DNA of 64,000 nt, from NCBI GenBank assembly GCA_025024175.1, contig QCXZ01000003.1, forward strand, positions 37,038,257-37,102,256, read 5' to 3'. The notes below the pieces were generated by a model. That model ran no database searches. It saw only the letters and a program-made list of their open reading frames with translations, and was not told where the DNA came from. Of the stretch, positions 44,901 through 55,360 are shown piece after piece. Made by a program: the position numbers and the translations under genes. Origin of the DNA: Rhyzopertha dominica. Its lineage: Eukaryota > Arthropoda > Insecta > Coleoptera > Bostrichidae. Each line of letters begins with the position of its first letter. The stretch's first letter is position 1.

Positions 44901-47900
44901 CTGCTCTAGCGTAAGCAACAAACATGTCCAATATACGATACGATACGATTGAGGCATTCAATTGGGAAATACTAGCGCATGCGGCTTATTCTCCAGACTT
45001 GGCTCCGTCTGATTACCATCTATTCGCATCATTGGGACATGCACTCGCTGAACAACACTTCGATTCGTATGAAAATGTACGAAAATGGCTCTACAACTGG
45101 TTCGCTTCAAAGGAAGAATTGTTTTTTTGGCGTGGCATTCATAACCTGCCGAAGAGGTGGGAAAAATGTATAAATTCCAATGGAGACTATTTTTTATAAT
45201 TTTTATAATTTGCAAATAACAGACGTGCAATTTTTACAAAAAAAATCCGGTTTCATACTTCTACACCTGGTATACGAATCTTAGGTAGGCACGCTAATTA
45301 TGATAATAGTTATATAAATGCAATTGAAAATTTGATGTAGCTATTTGTTCATTTTTGCTATATATTTGTGGAGTACTAGTAGTTAGTTGATGTTTAAAAT
45401 ACTGATGTTGAAAGCATTTGATAAAGATCCTTTCTCAAACATGCTTAATTTTTAATACAAATGGTAAGTGCTTTCGGGTTTCAGAGTAATGCAATACAAT
45501 GCAATAAATAATTTGTTGTATATCACGAATATATGGAGCTGAAAACCACGGGTATCGCAAGAACCCGGTATGCCTATTGCAAGGTTGCTTTTTCCAGCAA
45601 TATAAAAACTGGCCTGGTACTTGCAATGCCAGTGGAAAACAACTCCGGGGCAATCATCACCGACATGTTTAAGAATAAAGCTTATGTTAAAGTAACGGCG
45701 TCTTTTCTTAATATATAACAGTGGCGACAAGGTTTGAACTTTCGCGGAATTAAGTAGTTAGTGAAGTCGAAGGACTGAGTGAAAGTATCGTGATAGTGTG
45801 ATAAACAAAAAAAAAAGTGGACAAATGCCAGAAACGGGAACGACAATGGGCGGCCTTCTGGGCACACTGAGTGCGTTTGATCATAAAAACTCTGATTTTA
45901 CGGTCTTTCGAGAAAGATTAAATCAGTTCTTCATTGCCAATGATATAACAGAAGAGAATAGGAAAAAAGCCATCCTTCTGAACACACTTAGTGAAGAAAC
46001 ATATATACTCGTAAGAAATCTGTGTGTACCAAGTTCGCCCGAATCAAAAAAGTATAAGGAGTTAATCGCTATTTTAGACGAACATTTCACACCTGTTACA
46101 TCGTATTTTGCCCAACGTTTAAAGTTTTATACGGCAAAGAAAGGTGCGAATGAAAGCGTCTCAGAGTGGTCCACACAGATAAAAAGCTTAGCAAGCACCT
46201 GCGGAATTGGCACGGAATTGAACATTGTGATGCGTGACATTTTCGTAATCGGCATGGACAAAAGTGCATTTACGGACAGGCTTTTTGAAGAAGATGCTTC
46301 TAGTATACAAACCACATTTTCAAAGGTCACAAAAATTGTGCTAGTTAAGGAATCAGCACTCATGGAACAAGGTTTACGAGAGTCTCCGGCGGTCGTAATA
46401 TCTGAAGATGCGCAATCCTGCGCTTACTTCAGAGCTAAAAGAGGACAACGAAGCAATGCACCCAAGGTATACAGCACCGAGAGGCACACCAAGTGGATAC
46501 TTCAGGTCCAAGTAAGTGTACTGTTTGTGGACGGTCGACGCATAGTACAAGTCAGTGTCGTTTTAGAAATTATAAATGCCACAAATGTGGAGTGAAAGGC
46601 CATTTGGCACCCGTATATAATTTTAATAAACATTCTAGGAGCGCTAACCACTTTTTATTACAAGATAACCATTCGGACAGTGATTCTGAAGACTCATCCT
46701 ATATTTTTAATTTGGAATTGTTGAATACTGATAGTAACGACAATAATAAGCCAACTTATGTGAATTTAATTGTCGAAAATATACCGATTGCTTTCCAAGC
46801 GGATTCCGGTTTTGCACATGCCCCTATATCCGAAAAATTATATTTGCGGTACTTTCGTCATAAAACATTACACGAAAACGATTTATGCCTTAAGGATTAT
46901 ATAGGTGTCGCTTTAAAACCTATAGGTTACTTGAATTTGAACGTTGTTTATGAAACAACCCCCATTTATTGAAAACATGTTATAAGAAACGGTGGACCGC
47001 CATTGATAGGTCGAAATGGGTTACATATGCTAAAGTTAGGTATTTGCAAAGTGAGTACAGAGAGTAACACATTACTTAATTTAAGAACGTCCCCAAATGT
47101 TGACCATTTATGCAATAAATATTCTGAAATTTTTGAACCTCGAATAGGAACATTTACAAAAGGCAAGATTTGTTTGCAGGTTCGCCCTAATGTACAGCCA
47201 AAACATTTTAAACCAAGACCTGTGCCTTTTGCACTTAAGCCTAAAATTGAAGCAGAAATTGATAGATTGGTAAATAATGGCATTTTAATACCTGTGGAGT
47301 TTTCAGATTGGGCTACGCCGATTGTACCGGTTTTAAAATCTGATAACAGTGTGCGCCTTTGTGGTGACTTTAAAGTTACAATTAACCCTCACTTAATAGA
47401 GCAAAAATATCCACTACCGCGCATAGAATATCTTTTTGCTCAGTTGCAAGGCGGAATTAAATTCTCAAAGATAGATCTATCCGAAGCATACCAGCAGGTC
47501 CTTTTAACTGAAGAATGTCGCAAATTAGTAACTATATCCACCCATAAGGGGCTTTTCTCGTATACTCGTTTACCATATGGTGTAAAAAGCTGCCTATCTA
47601 TTTTTCAAAATCTTATGGAACAGATGTTTTTTCTTCCAGGTGTAGTATGTTTTCTTGACGACATCCTCATTACAGGAAAGTCAGATGAAGAACATTTAGC
47701 TAGATTGGAAGAAGTTTTCAAACGATTAAAAGAGTGTGGTTTGAAACTAAAAAGAAAAAAGTGTGAATTTTTTCAGAATAGCGTTGAATATTTAGGCCAT
47801 AAGATAGATAAAGATGGGCTGCACGTGGATAGAATAACTGCCATTAAAAAAATGCCAGTTCCCCAAAACATTAGCCAGTTAAAAGCGTTTCTCGGTATGG

Positions 47901-50900
47901 TAAATTTCTATTATAAATTTATTGACAAAGCTTCAATTGTCTTGAAGCCCTTGTATGAACTTTTAAAAAAGGATAAAGTATGGGTATGGTCAAAAGAATG
48001 CCAAAAGTCATTGGAAAACATTAAAGACAAATTCGCTTCGTCTTCGCTATTAACACATTACGATCCAGAAAAAATAGTAAAATTAACAGTCGATGCCTCC
48101 GACTATGGCATCGGAGCAGTTATTACACAAGCTTTTCCTAGGGGTGTGGAAAAACCAATTGCATTTGCTTCGAGGTTACTGAATAAAGCTGAGTGTTCCT
48201 ACTCCCAAATAGAAAAGGAAGCCGCAGCAATCGTTTTTGGGGTAAAAAAAATTTACCAATGCTTATACGCTAAGAAGTTTATTCTAGTTACAGACCACAA
48301 ACCAGTGCGAACTATTTTCGGAGATAAACGGGGTTTGCCAGTGTTCGCTGCTAACAGACTGCAACGATGGGCACACGTACTTTCAGCATTCAATTTTACA
48401 ATCCAATATGTAACTTCAACTAGAAATCAAGCCGATTTTTTATCGCGTCTTCCAGTTGAAGCTTCCGAAAAATGCACTAATGATATCTCTTACTTGAATA
48501 ATTATATTTGCGAATCAAATATTCCTATAAACGTTCAGCAAATAAAAAAGCACACTGCAAGAGATCCAGTATTAAGTAAGATATTATTATGTGTTCGAAA
48601 TGGATGGCCAAATAAAATTGCCTGTAAGGAGTTACATCCGTACCTTGCTAGAAAAAATGAAATTAATGTGGAACAAAATTGTTTAATGTGGGGTTATAGA
48701 GTAATTGTTCCCCCCATACATACATGTGCAATTTTTTCTAGTACACTACGAAATACAAATCTTATACCTTGGAAATGGCCTATTAGTCCATGGTTTCGGC
48801 TACATCTTGATTTTTTTGGTCCCTGCAGTAACCATAATTTTTTAGTAATAGAGGACTCACATTCTAAATGGATTGAATGTTTCCCTGTAACAAGTATGTC
48901 TTCCGGGGTGGTGATACGTAAGTTGCGTGAGGTTTTTGCAAGATTTGGTCTGCCGAGACAATTATGTTCAGATAATGGAACACGCTTTACATCAGACGAA
49001 TTTCAATTATTTTTACAAAAGTGTGGAATTAAACATTTAACAGGTGCACCTTTTCACCCATCAACAAATGGGCAAGCTGAGAGTGCTGTAAAAATTTTAA
49101 AATGAGCGATTTTGGAAACTAAACATGATAAGAAAGACGCAGACTTAAACCTTATCATTAATAGATTCTTGTTTCATTACCGAAACACTCCCCATTCAAC
49201 CACGGGAGAAACGCCAGCAAAATTACTAATCGGTCGCAACCTACTTACAAATTTTGACCTTTTGCCATCAGTACAAGATAATGTGCAAATATCACAGAGC
49301 AGTCAGGAGTGTAATCATAGTAAAGCGAGACCTAGAATTTTGTTTAGTGTAAATGATCATGTTTGGGCGCGTGATTACAGACAAATTACACCAAGTTGGT
49401 GTGAAGCTAAAATCCATAATGTTTTGGGACGAAGTACCTATATAGTTAAACCCTTAAATGAAAATTTTATTTGGAAAAGGCATGCTGATCAATTAAAACA
49501 TAATCATTCACAAACTGTCACTTCAGTCAGCATGCTACCACGTTCTGATTTGAAAATTAATGAAAACGGTAGCAGTGATAGAGTACTGCGCCGTAGAAGC
49601 CAGATTAAGCAGCCGGAAAGACTGCAGCTATAGAATATTTTTTTTTTTAGTGTTTATGTAATAGGGCAGGTATATAGGTATATAATTTTGTTTGGTTAAT
49701 AATTTGTTTGTAAAACTTTTCAATTTAATTCTTGGTTGAAATCTGATTGTTTTTTGTGGGATATTATGTAATTAAGAGGGAAGGCACTGTTATATATTAA
49801 GAAAAGACGCCGTTACTTTAACATAAACTTTATTCTTAAACATGTCGGTAATGATTGCTCCGGAGTTGTTTTCCACTGGCATCGCAAGTACCAGGCCAGT
49901 TTTTACATTGCTGGAAAAAGCAACCTTGCGATAGGCATACCGGGTTCTTGCGATACCCGTGGTTTTCAGCTCCATATATTCGTGATATACAACATAATTA
50001 AAGGCATGTGAAACAAGAATATTAGTCATAATCGCTGCAGTTATTTAATTCATAGAATCATTGCATTGCCCATTGTAAGGATTGAAGCTGCCAATAGCGG
50101 GATGCAACTACCTTACTGTTCATTTTTCTCTTCTTTCTGAACTGTAATTTGTAGTACTTGTCTAGCAATCACAAGTAGTAGTGTAGTAGAATACAGAAAG
50201 TATATATTCGGAGAAACCCTGTCACTGATTTAAAAACTGTTTGAAATGAACGGTTCAAACAAATTTTTAAACTAAATAAAGAAATCATCTAGGAAACGAG
50301 ACGGCATAGATATGATTTGAGTGTAGGTGGGTTTGATCAGTTTAAATTTTATTATATGGTAGTGTTTTATTATTTAAAAAAATTGTTTGAACTGCATGTA
50401 TCAAACATTTTTCTTGGAGCTTCTTCGACAAAGATTGCAAAAGTAATCGAAACGTCAGGATAGTAACTTTTGCCATTATTTAAGTCAATTACAGCATTTC
50501 TCCCAAAACAAGGATTGATTTACTTCACCCAAAATTAAATCAAGCCAGATATTATTTTTACAACGAACAAAAAAGAGTCATCTTGCTATATTCCATTGAC
50601 AGAACATAAATGCTAAATTGGCTCCNACATATAGTATGCTNATTATGTTTAGATAGTTTTACTTTTATAATTTGACTGTTCAACTGCATTAGTAACAGAA
50701 ACAAGTAATTTTGATACTCCACATTAAGTTTTAGGAATCTACGTCTCAACACTATGACTTGTTTACTAATCTAATATTAGCTAATATAATGTATTGGGTA
50801 CTTACTTTTTTCTTTAAGTCACATATGCAGAGATATAAAGTAGACTTAATATAGGTACGATTGTTCAACTCACTAACCTAGGGATTCAATAACAACACAA

Positions 50901-52673
50901 AGTTGTACTGTCAGTACCCATTTGCATTATTTTTACTAAAGCCGATATTACCTAATATTAAATCAGGTAACCATATAACTCCTTTAAGTAAGGCAGACAG
51001 TTCAGATTTAAATGTCGGGGTTTCGATATTAGCTTAATATGGAAAATAGGAACCAGCCACCGACACAAACTATTTTATTTTACACTGTACATGCACTCTC
51101 ACTTTGCCACTACATACAATCAATGTCCCAACCTCTAAACTCTCAACTAACAATAATAATACGTCAGGAAACATGAAATCAGCAAACAATTGCTACTGTG
51201 CTGTGCTACTAGACTGCCACTCAAACCAATCATAACTATAGAAGATACCGGCGCTATCATAGCTAGCACAGTATTGTTACCACATGTATTTTTTTTTAAA
51301 TTAATTTCACACACAATAACCTGTAAAACTAATTCGGCCAAGGTGTCTGCTTAAATAATAGGCTCATTCGTAGATGTTTCTATAAACATTACTATTTAAC
51401 GGTAGATTTTTTTAGGACTAATGCTCTGAGTTTATTTGATTACCACATTTTGATTTAGTTATTAAGCCCCCTGCAAGTTTTATTCTACCATGTCTTCTAC
51501 TTCAAGGAGGTTGCACTTTATAACAAAAATAAGAACAAAAACCAAACACAACTTTTTTTTATATCCTATTGCTACTACTGGCACTTTGTCCATTTCGTGT
51601 TTCCCGCATCCATTCACATCACACCTCACAATGGTCATCATATCCTAATATAAGCGAACATATGTATTTTTTTCTATTCAGTCCCCCTAACAAAACTACA
51701 TCATTTTTGTCCATTTATTATCAAGATTTATTACAAAAGGCATAAATATTTTTTTTAGGCTTTATTTGAGATTGTCGTTACAACATTGATAAATATACAG
51801 GGAGGTAAATCGGTTCAACAGTACAAAAATCTAAAATGCCAAGGGTTGCTATTGGAAACTATTACTTTACTTTTTGAACAGCCGTATATGCCAGTTCCAC
51901 CTCCTTTGTACGCAGCAATTAATTTACTTAAATCAGCAACAAGTAGGAGAGACTACTATTGTAGCATGAAGGCTGTTGCAGGCTTAAGTGTATTGGAAAA
52001 AATATGCCAACCTCTTTGTCCATCGCTTTATCTCAAGAAACAATATGGTGAAGTATCTTCAAGAATAGATATCAAAGATTACTTTCAACCTATTACTGAT
52101 GATAAAGAAAAGGCTGTAGAAAGCTCTGCAAAAATTCACATACTCAGCAATGTAGTGGTACATCCACCCCTAAAAACATTTGCTTCAGAGAGCCATAACG
52201 CCGCCAGACAGAGCGAAGAAACAGTCCGAAAAAATACAGATGATAATAAGGAGGTGGATAACATCTTGTTGCATGAGGAAGACATAAGTAAGAATCAAAA
52301 TACAAATGATAATAAGGAGGTCGAAAATAGCTCGTTGCATGAGGAAGACATGAGTAAGAATCAAAGTACAGATGATGATAATAAGGTGACAAATATCTCG
52401 TTGCATGAAGAAGACATAAGTAACAATGAAACAAGTTTAATGCCAAGTAAAGAAGAGGTGAATGAAGTTTTTGAAGAGGGTACCATCATATCAGAATTGT
52501 CATCTGATCTTTTTACCCAAAACGTAAATGGAGATGAAAAACTTGGAGTAATTAAACCATCAATACTTGATATTAGTGAAGAGCCACCATCTAAAAAATT
52601 AAAGAATGGTGAAGGCAATGACTCCGAAGAAAGTATGCTTGATTCTTTTGTAGATGTAATCAATGAGACATGA
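32659..52673 (+). CDS. PELP1: PELP1/Rix1-like ribosome biogenesis factor (7 coding exons, gene-level entry)
   Basis: PELP1 (yeast Rix1) acts in the nucleus with TEX10 and WDR18 in late 60S pre-ribosome maturation. Exons: 32659-32980, 33026-33578, 33633-33809, 33870-33968, 41947-42088, 42146-42325, 51759-52673; all phases fit, giving 795 residues. The N-terminal ~490 residues form a helical repeat region of RIX1/NUC type (ALEKLIRLGNGIPEFRKMV, HILGLIANRLANCVLFLKAM, LKHNLLPFSFTVSKLLLDC). The C-terminus is acidic with three ~21-residue repeats, a basic PSKKLK signal and the end MLDSFVDVINET. Acidic tails are usual in PELP1. Four N bases in exon 2 leave residues undetermined. Introns are 45-60 bp except intron 4 (8.0 kb) and intron 6 (9.4 kb), which are swollen by mobile DNA. 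The family call rests on overall pattern, without alignment. Confidence 0.78.
33026..33578 (+). CDS. PELP1: PELP1 exon 2
   Basis: Acceptor aaacag before 33026, donor GTAAGC at 33579. It encodes SNCALEKLIRLG through RLANCVLFLKAML. Contains undetermined bases at 33126, 33151, 33181 and 33187. Confidence 0.82.
33633..33809 (+). CDS. PELP1: PELP1 exon 3
   Basis: Acceptor ttttag before 33633, donor GTAAGA at 33810. It encodes LEYPVPKVIPVAQVLG and on to LLQVFIG. The preceding intron is 54 bp. Confidence 0.85.
33870..33968 (+). CDS. PELP1: PELP1 exon 4
   Basis: Acceptor tttcag before 33870, donor GTAAGT at 33969. It encodes LKHNLLPFSFTVSKLLLDCL and then a basic, Cys-rich end. Confidence 0.82.
34051..39863. 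mobile_element. Foldback (FB-like) element with arms of ~142-bp tandem subrepeats
   Basis: A perfect 9-bp duplication, TAAAATATG, lies at 34042-34050 and 39864-39872. The ends GGGCGATTCTAATTTGCAGG and, reverse-complemented, GGGTCTACCTAATTTGCAGG are inverted repeats. The left arm (34051-34712) has about 4.5 subrepeats. After a loop of about 12 nt the right arm (34725-39863) has about 36 in the opposite orientation. Long inverted arms built from tandem subrepeats with 9-bp duplications are the hallmarks of Drosophila FB elements. GGG ends with 9-bp duplications also suit a MULE-type source. No transposase is visible. Confidence 0.85.
34725..39863. repeat. ~142-bp subrepeat array, long arm, with higher-order pattern
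   Basis: Units carry TGATTAGAATGCACCCTGAC, GGAATTTTGGCCAA and TGTTCGGAGTGGGGGTAGG. The spacing is 142-145 bp, with about 36 copies. Diagnostic variants (such as CCCTAACTTGAGG near 35200, 36200, 37630 and 39486) recur at multiples of the unit, showing block duplication. Confidence 0.9.
39890..40820. repeat. Degenerate palindrome beside the foldback element
   Basis: 39890-40065 (ATGAAACACAAACTGTTGG, AACCTGAAGACGCAATT) is mirrored by 40610-40820 (CAATTCGGCC-type, CCAACAGTTTATGTTTCAT). The 240-bp minus-strand open frame at 40195-40434 in the middle has no recognised family. Confidence 0.6.
41215..41345 (+). mobile_element. tRNA-derived SINE-like segment
   Basis: Has a B-box-like GGTTCGAGTCC at 41276-41286 and an upstream A-box-like TTAGTGGTCCAAGG. 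The stems do not form a clean cloverleaf, and an AT-rich tail ending ATTTATTGAG follows. A SINE is more likely than a working tRNA gene. Confidence 0.45.
41947..42088 (+). CDS. PELP1: PELP1 exon 5
   Basis: Acceptor tcacag before 41947, donor GTATAC at 42089. It encodes DYQTAVYKTISYWIQICGNA and on to SPMEPKVVLQ. Confidence 0.8.
42146..42325 (+). CDS. PELP1: PELP1 exon 6
   Basis: Acceptor ttttag before 42146, donor GTAAGT at 42326. It encodes a basic stretch EHKGKRKKSRQKFSAGK, then SALQCLNEFLRHIPVRVN. The intron to exon 5 is 57 bp. Confidence 0.82.
43499..45199 (+). pseudogene. Mariner transposase, inactivated
   Basis: Starts MSSFVPTNYDLRTAWVFCYH with the HLKKTAAESHRMLVE and ALLDEDDTQTQ helix-turn-helix region. 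The first catalytic Asp is in VTGDEK, but the next codon is TGA, ending the frame at 43975. Later segments include HDNAPSHTA with the second Asp (44235-) and YSPDLAPSDYHLF with the third (DD34D). The region encoding DTIEAFNWEIL..GHALAEQ occurs twice (44281-44392 and 44946-45058), split by 540 bp of foreign sequence. Clearly dead. Confidence 0.93.
44393..44932 (+). repeat. 540-bp insert copied from 40571-41111
   Basis: It matches 40571-41111 in the same orientation at roughly 98% by eye. It interrupts the mariner transposase and is followed by a second copy of about 111 bp of mariner. Confidence 0.9.
45514..45720 (-). repeat. Left LTR, inverted orientation
   Basis: Starts TGTTGTATATCAC and ends AATATATAACA; it is the reverse complement of 49788-49994. 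Confidence 0.92.
45722..45739 (+). promoter_or_regulatory. Candidate primer binding site
   Basis: TGGCGACAAGG one base after the left LTR. TGG starts are the rule because tRNAs end CCA. The tRNA was not identified. Confidence 0.5.
45798..46650 (+). pseudogene. Gypsy Gag, frameshifted
   Basis: From MPETGTTMGGLLGTLSAFDH (in frame from about 45825) through FFIANDITEENRKKAILLN to a zinc knuckle zone (CTVCGRSTHSTSQC, CHKCGVKGH) that lies in another frame from about 46493. The last knuckle lacks its final Cys (HLAPVYN). The capsid-type N-terminus is intact, but a frameshift near 46480 breaks it from the nucleocapsid part. Confidence 0.85.
46680..49633 (+). pseudogene. Gypsy Pol (protease, RT, RNase H, integrase), with in-frame stops and integrase deletion
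   Basis: One frame with stops at 46970-46972 and 49103-49105. Protease: IPIAFQADSGFA with the DSG triad. RT: KIDLSEAYQQVLL and VVCFLDDILITG with catalytic Asp residues. RNase H: TVDASDYGIGAVI. Integrase core: LHLDFFGP, CSDNGTRF and GQAESAV carry the D, D and E. The integrase HHCC zinc domain and most of the linker between GYRVIVPPI and WKWPISPWF are missing, about 65 residues short of normal. The element is defective. Confidence 0.9.
49788..49994 (+). repeat. Right LTR, expected orientation
   Basis: Starts TGTTATATATTAAG after a purine tract and ends GATATACAACA; followed by TAATT, the duplicate of 45509-45513. Confidence 0.92.
51759..52673 (+). CDS. PELP1: PELP1 exon 7 (terminal, acidic tail)
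   Basis: Acceptor ttttag before 51759, stop TGA at 52671-52673. Begins ALFEIVVTTLINIQGGKSV, ends MLDSFVDVINET. It carries three near-identical ~63-66-bp coding repeats at about 52240-52435 (LHEEDISKNQ type). Confidence 0.85.
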   Translation, partial: ALFEIVVTTLINIQGGKSVQQYKNLKCQGLLLETITLLFEQPYMPVPPPLYAAINLLKSATSRRDYYCSMKAVAGLSVLEKICQPLCPSLYLKKQYGEVSSRIDIKDYFQPITDDKEKAVESSAKIHILSNVVVHPPLKTFASESHNAARQSEETVRKNTDDNKEVDNILLHEEDISKNQNTNDNKEVENSSLHEEDMSKNQSTDDDNKVTNISLHEEDISNNETSLMPSKEEVNEVFEEGTIISELSSDLFTQNVNGDEKLGVIKPSILDISEEPPSKKLKNGEGNDSEESMLDSFVDVINET

Positions 52674-52699
52674 TGTACCTTGTAAGTTTTGATTTGAAA

Positions 52700-52721
52700 A
52701 ATAAAATTTTCTTTAAATAAA
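52700..52721 (+). promoter_or_regulatory. PELP1 polyadenylation signals
   Basis: AATAAA at 52700-52705 and again at 52716-52721, within 50 bp of the stop codon, implying a very short 3' UTR. Confidence 0.7.
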
Positions 52722-55360
52722 ACGTTTATTTTTCACACTAACTTATAAGCGTCATAAATAAAATAAAAACTTCTATCCATAAAAAAATAATTTAAGTGGA
52801 TGTAGGTACTATTTACATGGGTTGTATAAAAATATTATTAACTAAGTTCATCCTATAAAATAGCATCACATCTGAATTCAAGTGGTGTGCAACCGAGTGC
52901 TTTCTTAAAAGCAGGCACTTGTCCAAAAGACAGTTCCAACCTAAAACAACACAAATAATAATAAGCATGTTTGGAGTTAATGCAAATTACAGAAATGAAG
53001 GATGTATTTATAAAGCAATGACTCATATATAAGCCGCTAACAGTCAGTTGCCAAATTTTGAGAATACTTCTTTGAATAAATATAAATATGGAATGTACTC
53101 GTAAGAATGATCTAAATTAATTTTTGTTAAATCCTTGGCTTTTTGCAAAAGAAAACTAATTCATATTTCACAACTGCATTGATATTCTTTTTTTTGTTAT
53201 TACATTTTTATTTTGTGAAACAAACTCGAAGTTTTGATAATAACTGATTGAATGTTTTCTTCAGAAAACATTTTAGTCAGTCAATCAACTTCAAAATCCA
53301 GATGTGACAAAGCAAATTCTGTTTGTCATGATTCTATAATTTCTTATAATATGAATAGTGCAATAATGGCATTGACCATTTTATAAACTTTTAAAAAATA
53401 TGCCTCATTTGGTGTTTTCCAAAACATTTTTGGTATTGTTCATCGGCTAAAACTTACAAGGTTTGTTGGGATATCTTGGAGTGAACAACACTGTCATAGA
53501 GGACTTGTTGTTTAGTTACAATTGTGCATCGTTCCTGGAAATAATAACAGTAAATTAGATAGTTCCTTTCATTTATGAATAAAAAAAAATGTAAATATGT
53601 TCAGATCACATTATGACAAAGTGGAGTGAATTCTTTGTACATGTTACCATTGTCAGAATATTCAGTAAATATTAAGATAAGAAAGTTTTAACTGCAATAT
53701 GAAAAACTTTCACTAGAGTGCAGAATATATACGCATGGTTTTAATTATTGTACCTATTAAGGGATTTTCCAAGAATCGAAAGTTTGGGAAACTTAGATTT
53801 GTTCACTTTTTATTTTCTTTAACTCTTGGTTTTTTAAATTTCTATGTTGCAAGTATATCGCAATAATTTTATTGAAAATTACTTTCCTAATAATTATTGT
53901 GTCAGTGTTTAGTTAAATATCAAGCTCCATGTGAAAGTATGGTTTTGTTTAAGTTACACTGTTAAAAAACATTCAAAATGCCGAACAATTCTCGTGCAAA
54001 AAAGTCCCTGAGTTGAAGGGTTTTCTGTAATTTTTGTCTGTTAACGGTTATTGCAAAATAACAAACCAAACAAAACTTTTAATGTACAGGGTGGTCCTGT
54101 TATCATGCTCACCCAAATGACTGCTTTATTTGAAGTTTTAGACAAAAATGTTTTAAATAAAGGTGTAGCAACCAAGGAGTACTCGATAATGCGCTATATA
54201 AAATACACAANGTTGCCAGATNTCGAGTATTCAACCAAACTTGCATTTTTTAAATAGAACCACCTACTTTTTATGCCGATTACACATCAAATTCTGAGCA
54301 AAAAATTATTAAGATAATGTGCCCTAAAATTAACGGTTTGGGAGATACCTATGGGTGGTCCAGTTATTGTGCTCACCCAATGAGGCCTTATTTAAAATTT
54401 TAGAGAAAAATGTTTCCAATAAAAGTGGTAACAGCCAAGGAGTACTAATAAAGCAATGTAGCAAATTTACACAGCATTGCTAGATTTCGAGTACTGAACC
54501 TAACTTGCATTTTTTTAAATAGAAACACTTACCTTTTATGCGGGATTCTGATTATACATCAAATTCTGAGCAAAAAATTATTAAGATACATGTGACCTAA
54601 AATGCGCGGTTTCGGAGATGTGTACCTATGAGAATTATAATCATAATCTGGCATAAAAATAGGTAGGTAGTTCCGTTTAAAAAACAATGCAAGTTTGATT
54701 CAGAACTCGAAATCTGGCAACACTGTATAAATTTGCTATACCACGTTATCGAGTACTCCTTGGTTGCTACAACTTTTGTTTAAAAATTTTTTTTCTAAAA
54801 CTTTAAATAAGGATGAGCACAATATGCACCCATGCGTATCTCTGTAACCGTTAATTTTAGGGCACATGTATCTTAATAATTTTTTTTGCTCAGAATTTGA
54901 TCTATAATCAGAATCAGGCATCAAAAGTAGGTGGTTCTATTTAAAAAATGCAAGTTCTAAAACTTTAAGTAAGGGTGAGTACGATAACTGGATCACCTTG
55001 TACATATTAAAATTTTCAACAGAAAATCTTCAATCCTTCAAAATACTCTCCGTTGAAGCTAAATAAAGTGTGCACCAGGAAAGTCGAACCTTAGGAAAAT
55101 AACATCGTCCACAATTTGAATGGAGGGAACCACACTGGTGGGCCGAGTTAATGTATGTATTCACCGGGCTAGCCTGAAATTGTGATCGTAAATAATGGCG
55201 GGCATGCCGATGATATAAATGTCTCACGACAATTATCGTCCCCTTCTTTCCTTATGGGCACAATACACTTGTTCAATATCATATCATGTCAAAGGGCGAG
55301 ATTTTTCTGACTGCGAGATGTGTTGCTCTTCCAGAACAGCACTAGGTCACACAAGAATAT
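52722..55360. other. Intergenic, with three related ~270-bp repeat units
   Basis: 52722-54086 unrecognised. 54087 to about 54350 and 54351 to about 54625 are direct copies (GGGTGGTCC, GCTCACCCAA, TCAAATTCTGAGCAAAAAAT); 54630-55000 is an inverted copy. Confidence 0.65.

Larger units (their letters stand above)
43326..45270 (+). mobile_element. Mos1-like (mauritiana subfamily) mariner, interrupted
   Basis: Terminal inverted repeats of about 27 bp (CCAGGTGTAGAAGTATGAAA at both ends) are flanked by TA at 43324-43325 and 45271-45272. Total 1945 bp; removing the extra insert and internal duplication leaves about 1.29 kb, the normal mariner length. Confidence 0.95.
45514..49994 (+). mobile_element. 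Ty3/Gypsy retrotransposon with inverted LTRs
   Basis: Terminal repeats of exactly 207 bp (45514-45720 and 49788-49994) are reverse complements of each other, with about six differences. Five-bp duplications TAATT flank both sides (45509-45513, 49995-49999). A primer-binding-site-like TGGCGACAAGG follows the left repeat (45722), and a purine tract AAGAGGGAAGG precedes the right repeat (49773-49784). Gag and Pol run on the plus strand. Both repeats start TGTT and end AACA. LTRs should be direct; here the left one is flipped. Confidence 0.9.
42326..51758 (+). other. PELP1 intron 6, 9.4 kb
   Basis: Contains a mariner (43326-45270) and the inverted-LTR Gypsy element (45514-49994). 42326-43323 holds a possible pogo-like end near 42458. 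50000-51758 has a hammerhead-like half core near 50440 but nothing else recognised. Confidence 0.85.

Noticed and set aside
45452..45730. Protein-like open frames across the Gypsy LTR on both strands
   Set aside because: They are the LTR read in different orientations (again at 49790-50029); no domain.
42458..51512. Pogo/Tigger element spanning PELP1 intron 6
   Set aside because: CAGTGCAACCTCCTTTA near 42458 resembles a pogo end, and AAGGAGGTTGCAC near 51503 could be its partner. The 9-kb spacing, the unrelated interior and the lack of a clear TA duplication make the pairing unconvincing.
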